5,286 nucleotides of DNA, taken from positions 1-5,286 of the forward strand of contig CAYMLQ010000389.1 of assembly GCA_964390795.1 (NCBI GenBank), read 5' to 3'. Origin of the DNA: CAYMLQ01 sp964390795 (lineage in GTDB: Bacteria > Verrucomicrobiota > Kiritimatiellia > RFP12 > UBA1067). The notes below the pieces were generated by a model, which saw only the letters and a program-made list of their open reading frames with translations, searched no databases and was not told where the DNA came from. This document shows positions 1 to 5,286 of this stretch, in pieces. The number at the start of each line of letters is the position of its first letter. Positions within the stretch are counted from its first letter, which is position 1. Both the position numbers and the translations under genes were made by a program.

Positions 1-2
1 TG

Positions 3-2330
3 GTTTTCGACTGGCATGTAGCAAACGGGACGCTCGTCTGTTCGGGCGGCGTGGTCTCTAATAAAACGTGGACGGCAGACGGAGAGACCGACGTGCTGGT
101 TAAGTCCGGCAAACAGAACGTCATCTGGACCTGCACCAAGACCTCGCCCGACGGGGCGGGTTCCGAGGCCTCCGCCACAATCACCGCCATAAAATGGTTT
201 CCGCTGCAGAAAGCCCACACGCCCGTTCCTGAAAACGGCGCTCGCACCTCGGCCACCAGCCTCTCATGGACCCTGCCGAGCCATCCCGCCGTCGTGCTCG
301 GCGGCGACTTCGCCATCGACGACGCCTACGCGCTCGACGCCGACGTAACCAGTACGCTCGTGGCGGTCTCGCCGACCGCCCCTACCGCGCCTGACGCGCT
401 ACCCCCGGTTTCCTTTGAAACCCTTTGGACCACGCTGTTGCAGCCGAAACCCGGCACGACCTACAAATGGCGCGTGGATACGGTCTTCAGTGGCGACGCC
501 GGAACCCTCGTCAGAACCGGCGACGTGTGGTCGTTCACGGCCCTCGACCCCAACACCAGCGACGACACGCAACGGCCGCCCGGGGCGGACGCGAATGGCC
601 TCTGCGAAGCACTACAGGGCGTGCGATGCGATTTCGGCGAAATCTCTGACGCTGGCGACGGACTCACCTATGCGCTCGCCAGCGGAACCCTGCCGCCGGG
701 ACTCACTCTGGCCAAGGCCACCGGCCGGATCTCGGGCGTGCCCTCCAAGGCCGGCACGTGGACCGTCCTGCTGCAAGCCACGGAGACGGTTGGCGCGCAG
801 CGCATCCCTTACGAGACGGTCATGCTCACCTTCCGTGTCTCCCCGCTCGGCACGTTCGCCGGCACGTACGACGGCTGGACCACGCTCCCCGCCAGCGCCC
901 TTGACTTCACCGGCGCAGCCACGCTCTCGGTGACCGACGCCGGCTCTCTGAGCGCCAAATTTACCGTCAACGGCACGGCCTACAGTTTCAGCAAGACGGG
1001 CTTCGACGGAACCGATAGCGCCGACAACCCCGCGGTCGTGACCAACGCCCTGTGCTTCGGGAGCGTGGTCGCCGCCTCTGACGGCAAGCACACCAACACG
1101 CTCCATAACCTCGTCATCAGCAACGACGGCACGGCCACCGCCGCGCTTACCCTCTATACGCCGGTCAAGACCGGCAGCGTGACCGAGGCCGTCGCGTCGG
1201 AACATGACGTGACGCTCTCTCGCAACAACTGGGGCGACGCCGCCTTGCAGCCCGTGCTCGACGCCTTCAAGGGCTACTACACCGTCTCGCTGCCGCTCAA
1301 GGCTGCGAACGATGCCAGCAACACGCCGTGGGGCAGCGGTTACGTCACCCTCACCGTGGGCGACAAAGGCAGCGTCAAACTCTCCGGCCTTCTCGCCGAC
1401 GGCCAGAGTTGGTCCGCCTCGTCCACCCTGCTGACCGACACGAACGACGTTCCTTCAGCGGTCGTCTACGTCTTTGCGCAGCCCTCCGCGTATGCCAAGA
1501 ACGGTGCCTTCTGCGGACGCCTCCGTATCAACGCCGGCGAGAGCCTTTACGGGAACACCGTCGAGTGCCCCGACACCGATCCCGAACTGCTGTGGTGGAA
1601 CCATACGCCCACCAGCGTGTACGGCGCAACCGGCTCGGCGGTCACCGCGACCAGCGGCTTTTTCAACCGCCTCGGCGCGGCCGGCGGTTACTACGACACG
1701 GTCATGAACCTTCAAACCTACTACCTGCGTAAGCTGCTGAGCTTCGAGGACGCCGCCGAGTTCCCTGCCGTTGAACCCGACCCTGACGCCGACCCCGACG
1801 AGACACGCGGCCTTTCCGACCGCCTGCCGCCCGATTACGACGGCACGCGCGGCACATCGAACTACCTGCTACTGGATGACCCCGCCTTTTTGCCCTTCGG
1901 CACCAACAACATCATCGTCGGAGCGCAAGCGCTCTCCGCCAGCGCCAAGAAGGTCGTTTTCAACGGCACAGACAGCGCGTCCCATTCGCTCACCAACTGC
2001 ATCGACGACGTGTCGAGCAACATCTCAGGCCTGACGCTCTCGCTGACGCGCGCCACCGGGCTCCTCGCCGGGTCGTTCGACCTCGTGTACGAGCGGAAGA
2101 ACGCCAACGGCCTGTTCGTACGGCGCACGCGCAAGGTCGGCTACAAGGGCATCCACACGCCCGTCCGCCCCGGGGGCGGTGAGGCTGACGATCCGGGCGT
2201 GAGCGTGCAGGGCGCGGGCTTCTACCTCATTCCCGACACAGGGGCCTATCTGGACAGCACGGGCCGCACCCGGATCTATCCGTTCAACTGGTCCTTCGGC
2301 TTCGACCTGCGCTCGACGGTTGACCCCTGA
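3..2330 (+). CDS. Large secreted-type multidomain beta-rich protein, 5' partial
   Basis: The reading frame is open from the left edge (first full codon at 3) to TGA at 2328-2330, so this is the C-terminal 775 residues of a longer protein. The GTG at 51 is only the first in-frame start visible, not a likely true start. Segments in order: an Ig-like tail (about 3-200); a fibronectin-III-like segment (about 210-545) with LSWT, a TTYKWRVDTV core and VWSFTA end; a putative Ig (He_PIG-type) segment (about 588-848) with GTLPPGLTL and GRISGVPSKAGTW; then beta-rich segments at about 849-1220 and 1257-1535, both showing F-x-G-x-Y followed by a strand of the L-x-V-x-D-x-GS type; an acidic DPDADPDE linker (near 1780-1800); and a final segment (about 1926-2234) with ATGLLAGSF and VQGAGFYLIP. 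From memory, the ADG and TGLLAGSF/GAGF patterns are typical of verrucomicrobial surface proteins. No catalytic motif, transmembrane anchor or C-terminal sorting signal is visible. Export and adhesion or surface roles are inferred; the signal peptide would lie outside the window. Confidence 0.88.
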   Translation, partial: VFDWHVANGTLVCSGGVVSNKTWTADGETDVLVKSGKQNVIWTCTKTSPDGAGSEASATITAIKWFPLQKAHTPVPENGARTSATSLSWTLPSHPAVVLGGDFAIDDAYALDADVTSTLVAVSPTAPTAPDALPPVSFETLWTTLLQPKPGTTYKWRVDTVFSGDAGTLVRTGDVWSFTALDPNTSDDTQRPPGADANGLCEALQGVRCDFGEISDAGDGLTYALASGTLPPGLTLAKATGRISGVPSKAGTWTVLLQATETVGAQRIPYETVMLTFRVSPLGTFAGTYDGWTTLPASALDFTGAATLSVTDAGSLSAKFTVNGTAYSFSKTGFDGTDSADNPAVVTNALCFGSVVAASDGKHTNTLHNLVISNDGTATAALTLYTPVKTGSVTEAVASEHDVTLSRNNWGDAALQPVLDAFKGYYTVSLPLKAANDASNTPWGSGYVTLTVGDKGSVKLSGLLADGQSWSASSTLLTDTNDVPSAVVYVFAQPSAYAKNGAFCGRLRINAGESLYGNTVECPDTDPELLWWNHTPTSVYGATGSAVTATSGFFNRLGAAGGYYDTVMNLQTYYLRKLLSFEDAAEFPAVEPDPDADPDETRGLSDRLPPDYDGTRGTSNYLLLDDPAFLPFGTNNIIVGAQALSASAKKVVFNGTDSASHSLTNCIDDVSSNISGLTLSLTRATGLLAGSFDLVYERKNANGLFVRRTRKVGYKGIHTPVRPGGGEADDPGVSVQGAGFYLIPDTGAYLDSTGRTRIYPFNWSFGFDLRSTVDP

Positions 2331-2362
2331 CGTGACCTGGTGAGCCTTGCCCTGCGGCAGAC

Positions 2363-2370
2363 GGGAAAAG
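2363..2370 (+). promoter_or_regulatory. Probable ribosome binding site of the NSS symporter
   Basis: A purine-rich GGGAAAAG ends five bases before ATG 2376. It is a weak Shine-Dalgarno match but decides the start: the alternative in-frame GTG at 2340 has only pyrimidine-mixed sequence before it and would add 12 residues (ending KEQ) that LeuT-type proteins do not have. Confidence 0.4.
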
Positions 2371-2375
2371 AACAG

Positions 2376-3962
2376 ATGCATCCGGAAACCAAAGTTCGCG
2401 ACGTGTGGGGCAGCCGCATCGGCGTGGTGCTGGCCGCGGCTGGCAGCGCGATCGGCCTCGGCAACTTCCTGCGCTTTCCCGGCGTCGCCGCCCGCAACGG
2501 CGGCGGCGCCTTCATGATCCCCTACTTCGTCGCCTTCCTCTTCCTCGCCCTGCCGCTCTGCTGGATGGAGTGGTCGATGGGCCGCTACGGCGGACGCTTC
2601 GGCCACGGCAGCGCGCCGGGCGTGTTCGACGCGGTCAGCGACCGCCGGCGACCGTGGCTCAAATACCTCGGTGTGTTCGGCATCACGGGCGCGCTCGGAA
2701 TCTTCTTCTACTACGTCTACATCGAGTCCTGGACCCTCGCCTACAGCGTCTACGCCCTGACCGGCGGGTATGCGGCCGTCGAGACTCCCGAGGCCATGGG
2801 CCGCTTTCTGGGCAGCTATCTCAGCGGCACAGGGCCTTACTTCTCGAGCCGCCTGCCGGCCTACGGCTTCTTTCTCGTCACCTTCGCCTGCAACTTCTGG
2901 ATCATCTGGCACGGTATCAGCCGCGGCATCGAGCGTTTCTGTAAAATCGCCATGCCGCTGCTGTTCATCCTCGGCATCGTCTTGACGGTGCGTGTGTTCA
3001 CCCTGGGCACTCCGGTGAACCCCGAATGGACGCTCGACCGCGCGCTGGGCTTTCTCTGGAATCCGGACTTTGCGGCGCTCAAGAGCGGCAAGGTCTGGCT
3101 TGAGGCGGCGGGGCAGGTTTTCTTCTCGACCTCGGTCGGCATCGGCGTGCTGCTGACCTACGCCACCTACATGAAGTCGCGCGAGGACGTGCTGCTCCCC
3201 TCGACCACCGCGTCCTTCCTGAACGAGTTCGCCGAGGTCGTGCTCGGCGGCTCGATCGTGATCCCCGCCGCCTTTCTCTTCTTCGGACCGGCCGGCACCA
3301 CCCAGGCGGTCGAGGGCGGCACCTTCGGGCTCGCCTTCCACACCACGCCTCTGATCTTCAACCACATGGCCGGTGGCGCGGGCATCGGGTTCGCCTGGTT
3401 CCTGCTGCTCTTTATCGCGGGCGCCACGAGTTCGGTCTCGATCCTCCAGCCCTCAGTTGCCTTCCTTGAGGAGGAGTTCGGGCTCAACCGCAAGCGCGTG
3501 GTCACCGTCATCGGGCTGGTCTGCTTCGCCGCCGCGCACCTAGCCATCTTCGGCAACGGGGTGCTGGACGAGATGGACTTCTGGTTCAGCTCCTTCGGCC
3601 TGCCGATGTTCGGGCTGATCGAGGCGCTGGTCTTTATCTTCTTCTTCGGCCCCAACAGGGGTTGGGAGGAACTGCATCACGGCTCGACGCTGCGCCTGCC
3701 GCGCGCGTTCAAGTGGATCGCGGTCACGGTCACGCCGCTCTTCCTCTTCGCCATCCTCGCGGGCTGGCTCGCCACAGACGGGTGGAAGACGATCCTGATG
3801 AAAAAAGTGGTGGACGGACGGCTCGTGCCGCTTTACGCGCCCGAGCAGATCCCGTGGGTCATCGCCACGCGCCTCTTCTACCTCGCCCTGATCGCCGGTA
3901 CCTGCCTGCTCATCCGCAGCGCCTGGCAGCGCCGTGCGAAGAAGCCCACGGTCGAGATTTAG
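2376..3962 (+). CDS. LeuT-like sodium-dependent transporter (NSS/SNF family)
   Basis: A complete 528-residue inner-membrane symporter from ATG 2376 to TAG 3960-3962, close to LeuT length (about 519). It probably couples inward Na+ movement to uptake of an amino acid or related solute. Twelve hydrophobic segments are visible: about 13-35, 44-68, 98-128, 162-180, 189-210, 240-265, 281-303, 336-366, 372-393, 397-425, 444-466 and 492-517. Signatures include GLGNFLRFP and NGGGAFMIPY in TM1-2, YYVYIESWTL in TM3, GIERFCKIAMP before TM5, LNEFAEV in TM7, AGATSS in TM8 and LDEMDFW in TM10. Compared with LeuT recalled from memory, the Na+ ligands (A25, N30, S251 for Thr254, N283; A348, T351, S352), gate residues R33 and D401, and Y113 are kept. 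E287 matches LeuT Glu290, which predicts chloride independence. Substrate-pocket changes are S24 for Asn21 and I256 for Phe259. The substrate cannot be named. The gene follows the upstream CDS by 45 bases on the same strand, so co-transcription is possible but unproven. Confidence 0.96.
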   Translation: MHPETKVRDVWGSRIGVVLAAAGSAIGLGNFLRFPGVAARNGGGAFMIPYFVAFLFLALPLCWMEWSMGRYGGRFGHGSAPGVFDAVSDRRRPWLKYLGVFGITGALGIFFYYVYIESWTLAYSVYALTGGYAAVETPEAMGRFLGSYLSGTGPYFSSRLPAYGFFLVTFACNFWIIWHGISRGIERFCKIAMPLLFILGIVLTVRVFTLGTPVNPEWTLDRALGFLWNPDFAALKSGKVWLEAAGQVFFSTSVGIGVLLTYATYMKSREDVLLPSTTASFLNEFAEVVLGGSIVIPAAFLFFGPAGTTQAVEGGTFGLAFHTTPLIFNHMAGGAGIGFAWFLLLFIAGATSSVSILQPSVAFLEEEFGLNRKRVVTVIGLVCFAAAHLAIFGNGVLDEMDFWFSSFGLPMFGLIEALVFIFFFGPNRGWEELHHGSTLRLPRAFKWIAVTVTPLFLFAILAGWLATDGWKTILMKKVVDGRLVPLYAPEQIPWVIATRLFYLALIAGTCLLIRSAWQRRAKKPTVEI

Positions 3963-4037
3963 TCTTGTGTAACACAGCTTTTGGCGGCTGAATCACCTGC
4001 CCCGGATGGCGCAAGGCGCGCGATTATGGGTTTCGTC

Positions 4038-4114
4038 GCACGCCAAGACCCGGAGACGCAAAGATGGGAGAACTTCGCCTTGTCTTATCTTGGGGTCTTT
4101 GGGTCTTCGCGTGC
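4038..4114. repeat. Inverted repeat built from octamer arrays
   Basis: GCACGCCAAGACCC (4038-4051) pairs with GGGTCTTCGCGTGC (4101-4114), 13 of 14 bases complementary. Each arm is a three-unit tandem array with an 8-base period. On the left the units are ACGCCAAG, ACCCGGAG and ACGCAAAG (4040-4063). On the right, read on the minus strand, they are ACGCGAAG, ACCCAAAG and ACCCCAAG (4112-4089). The transcript could fold into a hairpin with a loop of about 49 bases. Function unknown; there is no T-tract after it, so terminator activity is not shown. Confidence 0.75.
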
Positions 4115-4148
4115 TAAATCCAAAGCCGAACAGAGGTTAACCGGATTG

Positions 4149-4225
4149 GCCGCAAAGAACGCAGAGAACGCAAAGGACAACTCAGAAGTGGCGTGCTTTG
4201 TCTCTAACTCCCACTGCCGAAAAGT
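4149..4225. repeat. Left outer inverted arm (nonamer array plus 15-mer)
   Basis: This arm starts with GCCGCAAAGAACGCA (4149-4163), the exact reverse complement of 4507-4521, and ends with CCACTGCCGAAAAGT (4211-4225), the exact reverse complement of 4468-4482. The first block is a three-unit array of 9-base period: CGCAAAGAA, CGCAGAGAA, CGCAAAGGA (4151-4177). The 47 bases between the blocks are not matched in the other arm, where the spacer is 24 bases. Two perfect 15-base matches in the same order make chance unlikely. Confidence 0.8.
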
Positions 4226-4248
4226 ATTTGCACTTAACGGGCTATCCC

Positions 4249-4313
4249 GCACACAGGGAGGGACGGCTTCCACGCCGTCCGCGGCCGGGGTGTAACCCGG
4301 CCCTCCCGTGTGC
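4249..4313. repeat. GC-rich three-way-junction (cloverleaf-like) element
   Basis: Three stems nest without conflict. The closing stem is GCACAC-A-GGGAG (4249-4260, one bulged A at 4255) with CTCCC-GTGTGC (4303-4313). Inside it are GGACGGC (4261-4267) with GCCGTCC (4274-4280), loop TTCCAC, and GGCCGGG (4283-4289) with CCCGGCC (4296-4302), loop GTGTAA. This form resembles REP-type palindromic elements moved by transposase relatives acting in trans; that link is inference. It is not a tRNA: there is no anticodon arm or T-loop consensus. It directly abuts the AT-rich hairpin at 4314. Confidence 0.75.
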
Positions 4314-4446
4314 CTAGTAGTCTGTACAGCCACAAAATTCGGTATTTTTGGCCAGGATTACATGATTTACAAGATTGAATTCATTGGCTATTAATCATGT
4401 GAATCCTGTAATCATGGCCGAATTTTCATGTTGTACTGTGTACTAG
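4314..4446. repeat. AT-rich imperfect inverted repeat with nonamer arrays
   Basis: The ends are CTAGTA (4314-4319) and TACTAG (4441-4446). Going inward, GTACA (4324-4328) matches TGTAC (4432-4436), AAAATTCGG (4334-4342) matches CCGAATTTT (4418-4426), and GGATTACATGATT (4355-4367) matches AATCATGTGAATCC (4393-4406) with one gap. Each inner arm is a three-unit array of 9-base period. Left: CCAGGATTA, CATGATTTA, CAAGATTGA (4352-4378). Right, minus strand: CCATGATTA, CAGGATTCA, CATGATTAA (4417-4391). An EcoRI-type palindrome GAATTC (4377-4382) sits near the centre. The composition is much lower in GC than the genes around it. Confidence 0.8.
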
Positions 4447-4467
4447 TGCCCGTATTATAATCTCAGA

Positions 4468-4521
4468 ACTTTTCGGCAGTGGTATAACGCCCATCTCTGC
4501 GTTCCTTGCGTTCTTTGCGGC
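4468..4521. repeat. Right outer inverted arm (15-mer plus nonamer array)
   Basis: This is the inverted partner of the arm at 4149-4225. ACTTTTCGGCAGTGG (4468-4482) and TGCGTTCTTTGCGGC (4507-4521) are exact reverse complements of the two left blocks, in mirrored order. On the minus strand the array reads CGCAAAGAA, CGCAAGGAA, CGCAGAGAT (4519-4493), again three units of nine bases, with units two and three varying from the left arm. Confidence 0.8.
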
Positions 4522-4532
4522 TATTCAATAGC
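4520..4532. repeat. Short perfect palindrome at the repeat-block edge
   Basis: GCTATT-C-AATAGC is a perfect 6-base inverted repeat around one base. It overlaps the end of the right outer arm and stops four bases short of the TCA (4537-4539) that encodes the stop of the minus-strand gene. The loop is too small for a stable RNA hairpin, so it is more likely a DNA-level edge mark or chance. Confidence 0.4.
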
Positions 4533-4536
4533 TCTT

Positions 4537-5286
4537 TCAAACCTGTCCCTCTGTTGCCCCTTTCGGGAACCATGGGAAGAAGGCGGAGGTTGACTTCTGA
4601 TACGCCTGATATTCGGGGCGCCCGGCGTATTTTGCCTCCAGCATCGGAATGCCGGAGACGCACAGCAGCAGCCATGCGATGACCACCGGGCTGACCAGCG
4701 CCCACGCGCCGCCGGGTACGCTCGCCGCGATCAGAAAGCACCCCCACCACAGCGTGGCCTCGCCGAAATAGTTGGGGTGACGCGTCGTGCGCCACACGCC
4801 ATAGCGCATCACGCGCCCCTTGTTCGCCGGATCTTTCATGAAGCGCAGCAACTGATAGTCGCCAACGGCCTCGAAGCCGAAGCCGGTCAGCCAGACCAGG
4901 CAGCCGAGCGCGTCAAGCCATCCCAGAGGGCCTCCCGCACGGGCTCCTGTCACGATCACCGGCATCGCGACGACGACCATAAAGAAGCCCTGCAGCATAT
5001 AGATCTGGAAGTAGCTCCGCACATAAAACCAGCGGCCCCACGTCTCGCGCCAGTTGCGGTAACGGAAATCCTCGCCGCGTCCCGCGTTGCGGAGCAGGAT
5101 GTGAAGGCACAGGCGCACGCCCCACAGCGTGACCAGCGCGGCCAGCAAGAGGAGGCGCGGCTCCGCTCTGCCCCCTGCCAGGACCGTCGCCCAGGCGAGC
5201 AGCACGAACCCCGGGCCCCAGGCCGCGTCCATGATGCCGTTGTCCTTTTTCAGCAGGGCGATCACGTGGATCACGTTGACGTAGGC
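4537..5286 (-). CDS. DUF1295 / steroid 5-alpha-reductase-like membrane protein, 5' partial
   Basis: The frame reads on the minus strand from the right window edge to TGA (4539-4537). The GTG at 5274 is the first visible start, but the frame stays open beyond it (AYVN before MIHV), and family members usually have another hydrophobic stretch before the KKDNGIMDAAWG motif, so the N-terminus is probably missing. Numbered from that GTG, conserved features are KKDNGIMDAAWGPGF (9-23), RNAGRGEDFRYRNWRE (62-77), YFQIYMLQG (88-96), FEAVGDYQLLRFMKDP (134-149), GVWRTTRHPNYFGE (159-172) with WWG (176-178), SGIPMLE (207-213) and a C-terminal YQAYQKSTSAFFPW (222-235). Several hydrophobic spans indicate a multi-pass inner-membrane protein. 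The fold is that of the steroid reductase / isoprenylcysteine methyltransferase superfamily, whose members bind NADPH or S-adenosylmethionine through the C-terminal part. The substrate of bacterial DUF1295 proteins is generally not established, so the enzymatic role here is inference. It is convergent with the symporter. Confidence 0.93.
   Translation of the reverse strand, partial: AYVNVIHVIALLKKDNGIMDAAWGPGFVLLAWATVLAGGRAEPRLLLLAALVTLWGVRLCLHILLRNAGRGEDFRYRNWRETWGRWFYVRSYFQIYMLQGFFMVVVAMPVIVTGARAGGPLGWLDALGCLVWLTGFGFEAVGDYQLLRFMKDPANKGRVMRYGVWRTTRHPNYFGEATLWWGCFLIAASVPGGAWALVSPVVIAWLLLCVSGIPMLEAKYAGRPEYQAYQKSTSAFFPWFPKGATEGQV

Larger units (their letters stand above)
3963..4536. other. Repeat-filled intergenic region between convergent genes
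   Basis: These 574 bases separate the 3' ends of the symporter and the DUF1295 gene. No credible gene is present: the open frames that cross it are short, start at poor codons and run straight through inverted repeats. The first 75 bases (3963-4037) hold only a weak TGTG-TAA-CACA mini-hairpin (3966-3976) followed by GCTTTT, which is too short to call a terminator. From 4038 onward nearly everything belongs to inverted repeats annotated separately. Part of it (about 4314-4470) is clearly more AT-rich than the flanking genes, which suggests a different origin. Confidence 0.8.

Noticed and set aside
612..1205. A 197-codon minus-strand frame inside the first gene
   Set aside because: Low-complexity Arg/Gly/Ala composition, fully inside a strongly supported coding frame; a shadow.
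2340..2375. GTG at 2340 as the symporter start
   Set aside because: No Shine-Dalgarno sequence precedes it, and it adds 12 residues outside the family alignment; ATG 2376 fits better.
2025..3365. A 446-codon open frame on the minus strand opposite the symporter and the end of the first gene
   Set aside because: Its product is rich in Arg, Ala, Glu and Gly with no recognisable domain, and it crosses two well-supported plus-strand genes. It is a GC-rich shadow frame.
3966..3980. TGTG-TAA-CACA hairpin followed by GCTTTT after the symporter stop
   Set aside because: A 4-base stem and a four-T run are too weak to support an intrinsic terminator.
3981..4295. A 104-codon plus-strand frame starting at TTG in the intergenic region
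   Set aside because: It runs through the octamer hairpin, the nonamer arm and the three-way-junction element, has no family resemblance and no ribosome binding site; its translation is just repeat DNA.
4085..4333. An 82-codon minus-strand frame in the same repeats
   Set aside because: Same reason: it is composed of inverted repeats and has no protein features.
4456..4461. Perfect TATAAT that could be a -10 box
   Set aside because: No acceptable -35 box at 16-18 bases upstream, it lies in an AT-rich repeat, and on this strand it would read only into the antisense of the DUF1295 gene.
4149..4521. CRISPR array or tRNA-like gene in the repeat cluster
   Set aside because: Repeat units are 8-9 bases, contiguous and inverted rather than direct repeats with unique spacers. 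The cloverleaf-like fold lacks tRNA consensus positions.

Overview
The window looks like a chromosomal segment from a GC-rich bacterium of the Planctomycetes-Verrucomicrobia-Chlamydiae group, most likely Verrucomicrobiota or Kiritimatiellota. This placement is an inference. It rests on the first gene, a secreted-type beta-rich protein whose C-terminal half matches, as I remember them, sequence patterns common in verrucomicrobial surface proteins, and on the repeat-rich intergenic DNA. No rRNA or other taxonomic marker is present.

Layout. (1) Positions 3-2330 (+) hold the 3' part of a large, probably exported multidomain protein with a fibronectin-III-like segment, a putative Ig (He_PIG-type) segment and beta-rich repeat segments; its start lies left of the window. 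(2) Positions 2376-3962 (+) hold a complete LeuT-like sodium symporter of the neurotransmitter:sodium symporter (NSS/SNF) family. Nearly all signature residues are intact, and the glutamate that replaces chloride in LeuT is kept. (3) Positions 3963-4536 carry no convincing gene. They are packed with repeats: an octamer-array hairpin, a GC-rich three-way-junction element, an AT-rich nonamer-array hairpin, and a pair of outer inverted arms that enclose the last two. (4) Positions 4537-5286 (-) hold a DUF1295 / steroid 5-alpha-reductase-like membrane protein, convergent with the symporter; its N-terminus lies beyond the right edge.

The three genes show no obvious shared pathway. The first two are co-directional with a 45-base gap and could be co-transcribed; the third is transcribed towards them. 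The intergenic repeat block separates the convergent gene ends.

The most unusual feature is that block. Three different inverted pairs are each built from three-unit tandem arrays of 8 or 9 bases (octamers like ACGCCAAG, nonamers like CGCAAAGAA, nonamers like CATGATTTA), and one pair brackets the other elements. This could be a composite of non-autonomous repeats. No encoded enzyme in the window accounts for them.
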